A DNA stretch of 64,000 bases from Triparma columacea (Eukaryota > Sar > Bolidophyceae > Parmales > Triparmaceae): assembly GCA_030267965.1 (NCBI GenBank), contig BRYA01000385.1, positions 22,905 to 86,904 on the forward strand. Reading direction: 5' to 3'. Below are positions 16,839 through 28,184 of the stretch, piece by piece (the first letter of the stretch is position 1; every line of letters begins with the position of its first letter). The notes under the pieces were generated by a model. It was not told where the DNA came from, searched no databases, and worked only from the letters and a program-made list of their open reading frames with translations. Both the position numbers and the translations under genes were made by a program.

Positions 16839-19623
16839 ATGGGCACCTGCTCGTCCAAATCCTCCGATCCTACCTCTCCCGTCTCTGGTGGTCCTAGGGG
16901 GTCTAACCCAGCTGGGAACAATGGTGTGCCACCTAATATAGATACTGCAAAAAAGAAACCCCCCCCTGCCCAAGGCCCAGCTAAGGAAGTTGAGAAGGAA
17001 GCTACAGGTAAGCATAAGACGCGCGCGCAACCCCAAACTGCCAGTTTCGTCCGTTCTGTCTTCGTGTCGACCTTTCTATCCACAGCATACCACTCCTCCC
17101 CCCCCATTTGTCACAACCCTCCTCAACATGTAACGAGGATCCCAGCTAAGATTTCACTCACGGCCATGATCAACCCCCTTGCATCCCGTTTCACACTTCT
17201 CCTGCCATAAACCCCTCCCTCTCCCCTAACCCTCCCCCCACTTCCCACCCCCCTCCAGTTACCCCTGCATCCCCAACCTCTGCATCCCCAACCCCTGCTT
17301 CTGCAGACAACTCTCACTCCTCCAAGGCCCCCTTCGAAGGAAACATCTCAATGTCCCCGAAAGCAGTCTCCTCCTCCCTCCCTGCCAACCCCCTCGCGTT
17401 TGGGATCCCTAGAGCAAAGTCCACTTTGGATATGTTAAAATCCCCTAGAAAGTCACTCACGAAAATGCTCTCCAGCCCAAGGAACAACATGGGAGATACC
17501 GGGGGCGGGGGCAAGGGGGGGCGAAATCCAAATAGGAAGAGCCCCCTGAAGACCGAGATGGAGAAGAAAGCGGTGGAGTTCAGGAAGCAGGTAAGAATGG
17601 CTCTACACACGCTTGGCTTGTCGCGCAATTCTGCCCTTTAACCCCAACTCTTTCCTCTTTCCGCTCGTCACTTTCGCTCCTCATTTTAGCATCTGGAGAG
17701 CGAGATGGCCAGCAAGACGAAGGACCTCACCCAAGAGACCAAGGATATGTTCAAGAAGGCATACTCGAGCCTTTCCGCCGAGGGGGACCTATCAAAGGCC
17801 AATCTTAGGAGCTTGTTCGGGAATCTAGAGGACCAGGTGAGAGCTGGCCTCGCAAAGGCGGGAATGATAGCCTCAATAAGGCGAGCTCCAACAAGCCTTC
17901 CCCCCTCACCCTCACCTCTCCTCACACCCTCTCCTCGCTTCGCTCTATCTATCCACTCCAGGCTTTTGAGGACGTCTACTGCCTGTTTGACTGGGACAAT
18001 GACGGCAGTGTCGACGTGCATGAGTTTGTGCTCACCATGAGCCTTCTCGCAACCCCTGCCACCAGCTTTGAGGCAGAGCAGGACCTGCTCTTCGCGATAT
18101 TCGACGTAGACGGGAGCGGGACGATGGACAGGGCGGAGGTAAGAAACGCCCAGGGCTGGAGAATGATGGACAATGATGATGGACCAGCAGCAAACCTCAC
18201 CCCCCCTCCCCCCCTCCCTCCCCCCCTCCCTCCCCCCACCCAGTTTGGTAAAATGATGCGCGCCACGCTGAGGTGTAAGATGACCCACTTGGATTTTTGT
18301 ATGAAGGTGAGAGGAGAGACAAATACACATATTTCGTGGCACATCGTCGCGACGACGCTCGAGGCAATTAAGGCCCTTTGACCCAACTTCTCCCATCTTC
18401 CCCTCCTCTCCCCCGATACCTCTGCATATTTCGGATGGCACTTGTCTCTTCGCGCTCGCCGCCTCTCTCACACAATTTCACCCACCCTTCCCGCGGCTCG
18501 CTTCGCTCGCCGCTTCGACTAATACACAACCCGCAACCCCTTCCCGCCTTGAATAGACTGAAAGTCGGAAGGCCACCTTCAGGCGTCACCTCGAGGGCGA
18601 GTTTTCCACGGAGACCCTCGAGTTCTACAACGCTGTTGAAGAGTACCGGGCGTTGGTGGGATCCCTGGACGAGGAGGAGGTGAGGATGGATAAATGAGGA
18701 AACACGACACTCACACGACACTCAATCCTACCCACCCACTAACAACGAAAACCTTTTGACTTCTCTCTTCCCTCACACACACACGAGCAGTTTGAGAACA
18801 TGAGGGAGGAGTGTAATGACATCGTCGACATGATATATAAGACGTTCGTTGAGGAGGGAGCGAAAGAGCAGGTAAACATCGAGGGCAAGACACGGAAAAT
18901 GATTCAAGAATTGTCGCTAACCCTAATTATCGCCCTGCGCTGCGCTGCGCTACGCTACGCTACGCGGCTCACGAGCAGGTAAACATCGCAAGCAAGACTC
19001 GGAAAACGATTCAAGGAATTGTCGAGGGGGTCGACACGGAAAAGGAGCTCTTTCCTTTCACAATTTTTGACGCCGCACATCAGGAGGTGTACCAGCTGAT
19101 GAATAGAGACACGTTTGAGCGGTTCAAGCACAACGACACATTAATGGACCAGATGCTGACTAGTCTCTTTGAGGAGGTAGACGTTGAGAAAAACGGGGTA
19201 ATCACGGTCGCAGAATACAAATTGTGGGCGACCAAGAATCCAGAGTTGACTAATTTCTTGAAGGATTTACACAACGAGACATTCATGGGAGTTTCAAAGG
19301 CCGCAGGGCTCGAGAAGAGGAAAGCTAGGAGGATAAGCGTGCAGAAGCAGGTAAGTATGGACGAGCGAGTAGCGGAGTAGTGGCGAATAAATATAAATAT
19401 AAATATATGACACCTGAGCAGCAAGCCGTATCCCCTCCCCCCCTCAACCATCGCCGTAATTCACACGCATTATCCCTCCGTCCTTTGCGATTCCGTTCGC
19501 TCGTTACAGCACCGGCTAAGCGTCAGCGGACAATCATCGTCGGGACGCTTTTCAGAGGGCGGCAGCGAAGCCCCTTCCAGTACGCGCTCCAGTGGAGGAA
19601 CTCCAGTGGTTGGAAATGAATGA
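16839..19623 (+). CDS. N-myristoylated EF-hand and RGS-domain protein, 525 aa, nine exons
   Basis: Exons: 16839-17007, 17259-17590, 17690-17836, 17962-18138, 18244-18306, 18557-18679, 18791-18871, 18979-19350 and 19510-19623; all join in frame. MGTCSSKSS is a myristoylation/palmitoylation-type start. A Ser/Pro/Lys-rich linker follows. Two EF-hand loops lie in exon 4 (DWDNDGSVDVHE and DVDGSGTMDRAE). Exons 6-8 assemble an RGS domain: HLEGEFSTETLEFYNAVEEY at its start and HQEVYQLMNRDTFERF at its end. A further EF-like loop (DVEKNGVITVAE) lies inside exon 8. RGS domains accelerate GTP hydrolysis by G-alpha; the EF-hands suggest calcium-controlled, membrane-anchored regulation of G signalling. The intron between exons 7 and 8 lies between two ~51-bp direct repeats, so it was probably made by a local duplication. 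Confidence 0.82.
18866..19024 (+). repeat. Direct ~51-bp repeats bounding an intron (AGGT duplication)
   Basis: Copies at 18866-18916 and 18973-19024 both start GAGCAGGTAAACATCG and end ATTGTCG. The intron 18872-18978 uses the GT of the first copy's AGGT as donor and the AG of the second copy as acceptor. Between the copies sits an ATTATCGCCCTGCGCTGCGC segment related to the tandem array at 19624-20035. Confidence 0.85.
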
Positions 19624-20035
19624 TGGAAAGGGTTCTACCAGTTTTTTATGGACAAAAATACTCCAATTTTCTAATTATCGCCCTGCGCTACGCTACGCCA
19701 CGCGGCTCGCTTCGCTCGCCGCTAAATGATGGAAAGGGTTCTACCAGTTTTTTGTGGACAAAAATATTCCAATTATCTAATTATCGCCCTGCGCTACACT
19801 ACGCCACGCGGCTCGCTTCGTTCTCGCCGCTAGCAGTTTTTTATGGACAAAAATATTCCAATTATCCAATTATCGCCCTGCGCTACGCTACGCCGCGCCG
19901 CGGCGGCTCGCTTCGCTCGCCGCTAACAGTTTTTTATGGACAAAAATACTCCAATTTTCTAATTATCGCCCTGCGCTACGCTACCCTACGCCACGCGGCT
20001 CGCTTCGCTCGCCGCTTCGCTCCGCTCGCCGCAAC
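19624..20035 (+). repeat. Tandem ~105-bp repeats between two convergent genes
   Basis: About four diverged units each contain TTCTACCAGTTTTTTATGG (or a shortened form), then CTAATTATCGCCCTGCGCTA, CGCTACGCCACG and GGCTCGCTTCGCTCGCCGC. The array spans from the RGS-gene stop to the stop of the giant EF-hand gene on the other strand. It therefore supplies both 3' ends, and its first unit abuts the coding end. Confidence 0.85.
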
Positions 20036-20036
20036 C

Positions 20037-23000
20037 CTAATTCATCTGCTGCAAATACAGCCCTGAGTGGTCGACCAAAATTCCGTCTGCGATCCTCTTG
20101 CAAATCTCCACCACCTCTAAATTGCTCGCCTCTTCCAAATCCCCGTAGCCACTCTCCTTCAATTTTTGAGGGCTAAAGAAGCCAGTCTTGGGGGCACCGA
20201 CATTTTCACCCAACCCATCAACCTCCAACCCCCCCGCATCCTTTGCAAACCTCAGCATTAAGAGCTCACCCGAAATATGCTTCGGCTCAGAGTAGACGAC
20301 GTTTTTGTTAGTCTCCACTTGGGAGGGCTCCAGGACAATAGTTTTGTAGCGGTCGATGAAGTCGACGCTCGTGCTCTGGGGGGGTACCACCACGCTGATG
20401 GTGTCGACTGCTGTGTCGATGCTTGAGATGCTGCTGTTCCTCGTCCTCCCCCCCTCCTGCTCCTCCGCCGCGGCTTCGTCCAGCAGCTCCTTTAGGACCT
20501 TCTTCTCATCTTCGTTCGCAGCCTCGTCCAGCAGCTCCTGCAAAACGGGTTTCTCGTCTTTCAACTTCTTTGCCCCAACCCCCCCCCCACGGCTCGCTTC
20601 GCTCGCCGTCCTCTCCAAAATCTCCTCCATAACTTCTACCTCCCCTGTAGCCCTCTTCATCCCCTTCTCGATGTCCCCAAGGCTGACCATTCCGTCCATT
20701 CCGCCAACTGCATCCAAGCTCTTAGCGGTCAGGTTGGCCTCCCTGAAAGTAAACATCGGAGGAGCTGCCTGGAGCTCCAAGAACTTCTCGTGCTTCGAAA
20801 CTTGCTCCTTCTCCCAGAGGTACCTCCTGTAGTCGTTTATGCAACCCTGGAGCTCGTCAAGCTCCATCTTTCCGTCTCCTTCGTCGTCGATATAGTTGCA
20901 AACAAGGTCGCACTCCTCAATGGTCAAGTCTAACTTCTTGTCAAGTCGGCAGCAGATGTTCTGCAAGTCCGCGCTGGTGATGACATCCAATTCATCTCCT
21001 CCTCCTCCTCCTCCCGCCCCAGCCCCCCCCCCCTCCTCCATCTCCCTCTCCTTCTTAGACTTCTTCTTCTTCTTCCCCTTGCCAAATTTGCCCTTACTCC
21101 CGACCTTCTTCAGGTTCAACAGGTCTTTCGTCCTCAGCTGCCGTGTCCTCATCACACCGGAGATCTTGTCAAGAACGGCTGCGATTCCAGCCTCCTTAGC
21201 CTTTTCCATCCTGTCGAAGAAAACTTTGACCTCCGCTAGCCTCTTGTCCTCCTCGGCCTTTTCCTCCTCCTTCCTCTTCTGCTCGGCCAAGAGGGCGAAT
21301 TTGCTCACATCGCTGGCCTTGGTCAGCATCTCCAGGCCGACCCTCAGCTCTGCCCTGTCGATCATCCCGTCTCCAGTCTTGTCTATTTCGTTGAACACAC
21401 CCACGAGCGATTTGCCCTTCTCCCTCATGATAATAAATATTGACCTCATGACCTTTGCCGTCCCCGTCTCCTCGAGCATCTTGAGCAGCGCCTCGATCCT
21501 CTCATCCTCCTCCTTCGCTTCTTTGTCAAGCTTTGCCTTCTCCTGCTTTGCCTCCTCTTTCCTTGCCACGAGAGCCTTCAACTGCGGGCTTGGTTCGCAT
21601 ATTGCTCTAAGCCCTCTCTTTAGATCCTTTGTGCTCATGCTACCGTCGCTCCCCTGCCCGTTACCGCTGCCAACCCCTGAAAACTGAGCAAGCAAATCAA
21701 TCAGCCTCATGCCTCTGTCCTTCATGAAGCTTTCGAGTCTCTTGAGAGCATCCCCGACCTCCCCCTTGAGCTTGTCGGCTTCGGAGGGCTCATCGACATT
21801 TGCTATGGCCTCCTCCACCTCGTCGATCGACAGCTCCCCGTCTCCAGCGGGGTCCAGATACCTGAGCAATTTCACGACCTCGGCCTGCGTCAATCTTGCC
21901 ATCCCCGATGGCCACTTCATGGTCCTCAGCCCAGCCTTGAGCTCGCACTCGGTCACTGTCCCTCCGGCTCCCTCCCCGAAGCTGGTGTCCATTAGGTCAA
22001 ACCAGTCCTCAGTGCTTATCTTCAAAACTTCAAGGGCCTTAATCAGCCTTCGCAGCAACTCCTTGGCCTCCAAATTGAACTTCTCAACGGCTTGCACTCT
22101 TCTCGCCTTCCTAAAGGCGCTTTCGAACTCGCTAATTTCGATCTTCCCATCCTTGCTGGGGTCGAGATAGCCCGCGATTGCCTCAATCTCTCCGTCGCTG
22201 AAGTCCAACTTGGGTGTCTCACTCGCTTCCTTCAAGGCCTTGTCAGCCTCCTCCATCTTCTTCCTCAGCCTAGCATCTTCCTTTTCCTTCAGCTCCATCC
22301 TGCCAATCGTGATATCGGCCTTCCTCATTGCAGAGGCAAGCTCGTCCGTCTCCATGTCCCCATCCTGGTCGGGGTCAAGGTACTTGATGAGAGCGCTTAT
22401 ATCGTCGTCGCCAAGTTGTACTTCGGCTTTTAACCATTTGGTGATCTCTGCGTGGTCAACGACCCCATCCCCGGAAGCATCGAGCCTCTCGAAGAGAGTG
22501 CTCATCTTGACCCTCTTCTCCCTAATGGCGGCCTTCATCTTCTTCATCGCTGACAAAGCCTCCGGAGCCATCTTGCTGTGGGCGGAGGCCATTTGCACAA
22601 GCTTGAAGGCATTTTGCAGCTCCTTCAGATCAATTCCGTTGTTTTCGGGGTCGACAAACTTGCAAATGTTTTCCAAGTCCTCATCGCTGATACTGGGCAT
22701 GGGCTTGATGTTATTGATCGTCTTTGTAAGCTTCTTCGCCTTCTTTGTCTCGACCTTCTTTGTCACCGTAAGGAGCCACTTCCTGAGGTCCTCTACGCCC
22801 AACTCGTCGTAATTATCCCCTCCGAGGTACTCTCCGAGAAATTCTCCGAGCTCCCTTCCGCCAAGCCACTCTCGCAACCTAATTAGGACACCCTCCGCGA
22901 CCTTAGAATCGTCCTCTTCGACCTTGTTTGCAGGGTCGGACGGCATGCTTATGTCGCCACGGAGTCTTCTGAAGCCGTAGTTAAGGTCTTGTCGAGAAAA

Positions 23001-26000
23001 GGATCCAGAAATTACATCTGTCGACACAAAGATGGAGTCCAAGCCTCCGTACATCGTTGTGAGAGGAAGCTTCTTAGCAGAGAGCATGTGCTTGTTCTTC
23101 TGCTCATAAGCGAAGCGCCTGAAGTCTCGAATCACGAGCTCAAGCTCTTCCTTATCGATTTCTCCGTCACCACTTGTGTCCATGAAGGTGATGAGACATT
23201 CAACATCCTCGAGGCTCATCTTGAGCCTGGCCTTTTTCAGGGCTGCATGAAGCTCACTGGCGTCGGCCGTGCCACCTCCTGACTTATCGATCATGAAAAA
23301 GAGGTCCTTGACCCTCATCTGCTTCCTCCGCATGAAGCTTTCGAGCTTGTTGATGACCTTGTCGGCACCACAGTCGCGAGCGACTGCTACTTTATCTTCA
23401 AACTTCTGGGTGGCCATCATTTTTTCGACGAGCTGCTTCCTCTCATTCTCGAGCTTCTCTTTTGCCCTTCGGAGAGGCGCAAGGGCCTCCGCCTTCGGTT
23501 CCGACATGAGCTTCATTCCATACCTAAGTTCCTCTCCAGTGATCACGCCGCTGCCGTCTTTATCGATTTCCCTGAAAAGATCTGTCATCCTAAGTCCCTT
23601 GTCTTTCATGCACTTCTCAAGCATGATAAGGACGTCTCCCGCACCCGAAGACTTGGCCTCTTCAATTTTACGGTTCAAAACAGCCTGCTCCTCTTCGCGT
23701 ACAATCCGCTCCTGCTCCTGTTGCTCGAGAGCCTCGTCACGGCGCTTGATGAGAGCCTTTACGGCCCCTGAGGGTTCACTGAGGGCCTTAAGTCCCGCGG
23801 TGAGCTCTTCAACATCGATGTCGCCGTCGCCAGACTTGTCCATGGCTGAGAAAAAGTCCATGAGGCGCTGCCCTTTCTCCTTCATGAAATTCTCGAGCCT
23901 CATCATTGTCGTGCCAACCTCCTGCTCCATGAGTTCGTCTTCGGAGACCTTTCCGAGCTTGTCGAAGGCGACAACCGCCTCGTCAATTGATATGTCGCCT
24001 TCCCCCGAAGGATCCATGAAGCGGACAAGCTTTATGACGTCAGGTTCGGAAAAAAGTTCGGTGGCGTTCTTCCCTTTCCCCTGCTTGAGCTTCTTGAGGC
24101 CGAGCCTAAGTTCGCGGGACGTGACGGTGCCATCGGATTTAGCAGCCCCCGACGAGTCCATCTTGGAGAACCATTGCTGCACAGTCCAAGACTTTTTATC
24201 GAGGACTTTTTTCAGCTTGGTCAGGAGCTTCTTCCCCTTTTGGACGAGGCCCTTCTCGGCCCGGGCTCGCCTTGCTTTACGAAAGGCACCTTCGAGCTCC
24301 ACGAGGTCTATCTGCCCGTCGCCCGAGGGATCAAGGTACTTGACAAGTGTGTTTATCTCGTCGTCGGTGAAGGAATCGGGTTGCATGGCAATGGCCTTCT
24401 TGACAGCCTTATCGGCGTGGGTGACCTTCTCCATGACAATCGCCTTCTCCTTCTCTTCGATTTCGATCCTTCCCACGGTGACTTCTGCGCGGCGCATCGC
24501 GGCAGCGAGCTCGTCAGTCTCCATGTCCCCGTCATTGTCAGGGTCAAGGTAACGCAGCGTGGCGTTTATATCATCAATGTCAATCCCAAAGGAGGAGAGC
24601 CAATCGGCAATTTCTGCGTGTGACACGATGCCGTCGCCTGATCGGTCGAGCTCTTTGAAGAGGTCGTCGAGCTTCATGTTGTTCCTCTTGATATGATTGA
24701 TGAGCATGGTAACACAGCTTATGGCCCCATCCTCCATGGCCTCGGCAGCAGCCGAGCGCTTGACAAGTCGGAAGGCCTCCTCGAGCTCTCCTGCGTCGAT
24801 TCCGTCTCCGTTGGGATCCATGAAGTTTATAACCTTTTGGATGTCTTCGTCGTTCAAGGTGGGTGAATCGTTCATGGCATTGATCTCCATCTTGGCTTCG
24901 AGCTTCTTCCAGTTGTCGTTGAGGACGAGGACAAGCTCGAGGCATCGCTTGAGAGCCTGCTCGGCGATGTTCTTTGTGGTGGCCGAAGCAGAAACCATGG
25001 AGGCTGCAAAGTCCTTGAAAGAGATGCGGGAGGAGGGGGAGTTGAGCTTGAGGAAGTCAAGGACGGCCTCGATCTCAGAATCTGTGATTTGCAAGCGGCG
25101 AGTCTTGGGACGGTGCCTGTGCTTGCGCTTAGAGGACCGGCGAGTGGATTTAGGGGTCGCTGCCGTGGACAAAGACCCAAGGGAAACTTGCTCGACGTAG
25201 TCGTCGTAGAGTTGGGGGGTCACGGTCATGGTAGACTCCAGGGCCTTGGCGAGAGTGTCTGAGTCCCTAGGCTTCGTGAGGGTGTTGATGGGGTCGAGCA
25301 GGAGGCCGAGTCTCTTACTACGAGGCGAGATAGGAGGACCATTGTCGTTACTACTCCAGAGCTTCTGGACGGCCTTGCGCGTAAGCTTGAGAGACTGTGA
25401 GACGTAAATTCCTTGCGTGATGTTGTCCTTCTGGACGCGGCGGAACTGGCGTAGGGCCTCCTCCAGCTCTGCGATGTCCACAGCGCCGTCCCCAGAATCG
25501 TCGAGAAATTTGACAAGGGTTTCCATCTTGTCGTCTGCAATGTTGCATTTGATGTTCTTTAGAGCCTGTTGAAGCTCCTGGCCGTCAAGGGTGCCGTCGC
25601 CTGACTTGTCAACCCCATAGAAGATGTCCTGAAGGCGGAGCTGGTACTTGCGAATAAAGCCCTCCAGCTTTCCCAAGACTGTCGCTGCTCCGCAAAGGTC
25701 GGCCTCGGCCATGCGCGACCTCATAGCGTTCTCCTCCTTTGATATCCTTATGAAATCCTCGACGTTGGTGCACTGAGAGAAGGGAAGTGCCGTCTTGAAC
25801 TTGGGGCGGATGCGAATTTCCATATTTGCAACCCCGCGCTCGTCAAACGAACGAAATAAGGAGATGTCTGAGACGAGGATGAAGGGCTCGGTCTTCTTCA
25901 CAATTGCGTTCGACGCGGATAAGGGGTTCCCAGTGAATACGAACTGCTTCGGGATGAAGGAGCTGTAGTGTGTGTTGAGTAGGGTCCTGATTTTCGCAAG

Positions 26001-27111
26001 GGGGGACTGCGAGGGTGGGTGGATGGGGGGGGGGGATTAGGGGAGGATTGATTAGTAGTGTAAGAGCTGTTCTTTCCATCCTCATTCTCATCATCTCACC
26101 TTCTTCATGACAATCATTTTACCAACCACCGATTTGGTCTTCTCCATAACTACAGAGAGGTTGACAGGTGCGTCTGTTAGAGGATCGTCAAAGTAGTCCG
26201 ATGCGACTGACATACTTTGAGAGGCGATGAAGGGGGGGGGCGATTCTGTGCGAGACACAGCGCTGTCAGCGCTGCCAGGCACCGTCAAAATGGAGGCAGG
26301 TTGGGGAGGGGAGAGGGGGGGCAAAGGCCTCGTCGCGTCGATGATCGAAGGGGAGGTGATGATAGAATCCAAAGGTTGGAGAGAGGCAGATGTCTCATCG
26401 TTCTGGGTCACCAAGGCAGAAGAACCAAGGGAATCGTTACCGACAGACCCATCGAAAGATGAATCATCGGGGTTCATAGCCTCAAAGCTGAGGAGCTGCT
26501 CGAGGAAGTTCTGCTGGACGGAGGTGTTTGCAGAGGAAATGCCACCAATGGTGGAATCATCCCTGGAGGAGAGTGTCACATCATCCTCAAAATTGGTCGA
26601 CTGGGGATTAATAGGAGGGGGGGGTTAGGGAGTTTGGAAGAGGACAGATGAGGCTGAGAAGGGTCGTAAAACGAAAGCCAGCTTACCTCAGCCAACATCT
26701 CTTGGACGGACAGGTCGTGAGAATTCTGTGAGAAGCTCTTGGACACGGAAAGGTGATTCAAAGTGGACGGCGACATTATAGAGTCAGCAAGGGTGGCCAT
26801 CTTGTCTTCCTCCTTCTTCGTAGCCTTCGCTAACCTCCTCTTTTTTGCCAACACTGCGAGGGGTTAGAAGGGAGTTAGGGCAGGTGAGAAGGTGAGGGGG
26901 GGGAGAGGGGAAGATCGGGGGTAGGCAAGGGGAACGTACTCTTCTTCTTTTTCAGACGCTGCTTTTTTGTCTCCCATTTCCTTCCAACCTGCTGTAAATA
27001 TGGACTAGGATTTTCCCTAACCGGAGGATTGTCCCGAGCCTTCACAATCTGAGGTAAGGTTAGGCTAGAGGAGAGGAGCGAATCCATTTCGCTGACGGAA
27101 CTCTCCTTCAT
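20037..27111 (-). CDS. Giant multi-EF-hand protein, 2269 aa
   Basis: Four exons join in frame: 26940-27111, 26687-26853, 26100-26600 and 20037-26006. The N-terminal ~280 residues are Ser/Lys-rich and disordered. The 5970-bp last exon encodes about twenty EF-hand loops. Many are canonical (DKSGDGTLDGQE, DDSGDGAVDIAE, DPSGDGQIDLVE, DKDGSGVITGEE, DTSGDGEIDKEE); others are altered, such as DPNGDGIDAGE, one residue short, and loops with Ser/Gly insertions. The array shows a large internal duplication: DRSGDGIVSHAE plus DPDNDGDMETDE reappears as DASGDGVVDHAE plus DPDQDGDMETDE with similar flanks. Helical Lys/Glu-rich linkers separate the pairs. There is no catalytic domain or membrane segment, so a calcium-buffering or scaffold role is an inference. 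A poly-C/hairpin element is inserted antisense in the coding sequence at about 20567-20610 and is translated in frame (ERTASEASRGGG). Confidence 0.88.
20567..20610 (+). repeat. Poly-C/ACGGCTCGCTTCGCTCGCCG element inside a coding exon
   Basis: The string of C residues followed by ACGGCTCGCTTCGCTCGCCG is the same motif found just 5' of intron acceptors at about 4346-4393 and 15906-15963. Here it lies on the opposite strand to the gene and adds in-frame codons instead of being removed. Confidence 0.75.
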
Positions 27112-28085
27112 GTCGGAGAGGAGTGGGGATGGGAGGAGGGGTGGAGCTGATGAAAGGGGAAGGGATGGGGGATTTGTGAGTGAACTGGAGAAAAAGAAGT
27201 TGGGGAGGGTGGGCAGAGGGCTTTACTGGGGTGGTGGATGAGAGAAAATGGGATGACAACGAAACGATTTAAATGTCCAGATGGGATTGTAGTATTATAT
27301 AACCGCCCGATCTGTAAAAAAATATCTCGTCCGTGTTCACGACTGTTGTTTTTTCGGAGAAAATGCTCATTATCTATTGTTAACAAGCAGCGGCACGGTA
27401 CTTGTTTGAGTGAGAGGTATGTAGGTCGCATTTTTAACCATTTAAGCGTATAATTTTTCGCCGTCTTGTTGTAGATAAAGTGTAAAAAGCCAAAAGAAAG
27501 AAGGTAGACAATTTTTGGTCTGCGAACTTGGAAAAACCACTTTTCCTGTAAGGCTCTGATCGAGTCAGAAGATTTACACCTATTAAGCTTACCGACGCTT
27601 CATTACGACTCTTAGCTCTCAAAGAAAAAATTCCGCTGTAATATAATGCACTATCTTTAGACCGAATTTCCATACCAGGAGTTACGCTACTATCTCCTAC
27701 GAAATCATCCGCGATTTTTCGTGACCATTGTGACATTCTTGTCAATACAAGTTTTAATGCATAAATTTACTAATTTATGTATGTTAAGCACAATTGAAAA
27801 TTTTAATAGCAAATGGAATCAGTTATGAAAATTTGATTATATGTGTAACAATATTTTGAATATTTATATGTCAATATTGATCGAAGGGTGTTTTCATATA
27901 TTCTTAAATCCAAAATTGATATTCATTAATTTATTTGAAACCTTTGAAAAAATATTTTCACTATTTATCAAAATCCAATTTAAGATATATAAATACATAA
28001 ATTTATGTTTAAATTTGATACAGTAAAATATGATAGATTTTTAAAGTCTCAAATAATCGATTTCATTTTGCCGATTTTTTAAGTC
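27112..28085. other. Upstream region of giant EF-hand gene and AT-rich retrotransposon target
   Basis: Bases 27251-27420 are half of a ~170-bp pair whose other copy, in inverted orientation, is at 57478-57644. A 103-codon minus frame (27434-27745) has no recognisable domain. From 27760 to 28085 the sequence is very A/T-rich with short meaningless frames. It ends at the copia target site. Confidence 0.6.
27251..27420 (-). repeat. ~170-bp conserved element, copy A
   Basis: On the minus strand it reads CAAGTACCGTG, GCTGCTTGTT, TTTTCTCCGAAAAA, GATCGGGCGGTTAT and TGGACATTTAAATCGTTTCG. The same blocks occur in the same order on the plus strand at 57478-57644. Insertions between copies are not multiples of three, so conserved coding is unlikely. 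It lies upstream of the giant EF-hand gene. It may be a duplicated promoter/5' leader, a non-coding RNA or a degenerate mobile element. Confidence 0.7.
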
Positions 28086-28090
28086 AATTT
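28086..28090 (+). repeat. Target-site duplication AATTT, left copy
   Basis: AATTT precedes the 5' LTR; the same five bases follow the 3' LTR at 35741-35745. Five-base duplications are usual for Ty1/copia integrases. Confidence 0.9.
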
Positions 28091-28169
28091 TGTCAGATGT
28101 CCACTCAGTAATAATCTTCACCCACATCTAAATCTCAATCTCAGAGTTTCTTTACCATCATCTCTGACA
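28091..28169 (+). repeat. 5' LTR, 79 bp
   Basis: Starts TGTCAGATGTCCACTCAG and ends CATCATCTCTGACA. Identical over all 79 bases to the 3' LTR. The terminal TGTCAG/CTGACA form a short inverted repeat. Confidence 0.93.
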
Positions 28170-28170
28170 G

Positions 28171-28184
28171 GTTATAAGCCCAAT
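28171..28184 (+). other. Putative primer-binding site
   Basis: GGTTATAAGCCCAA starts one base after the LTR. It resembles the primer site of Drosophila copia, which pairs with an internal stretch around the anticodon loop of initiator tRNA-Met and not with the tRNA 3' end. One or two mismatches to that model remain. Confidence 0.5.

Noticed and set aside
19380..20066. Plus frames with RYATPRGGSLRSPL-type repeats
   Set aside because: Translated hairpin repeats of the 19624-20035 array, not a gene.
20356..25200. Long plus-strand open frames (for example 427 codons at 23269-24552) opposite the giant EF-hand gene
   Set aside because: They are shadows of the biased minus-strand codons: Ser/Leu-rich, no domain, no splice signals.
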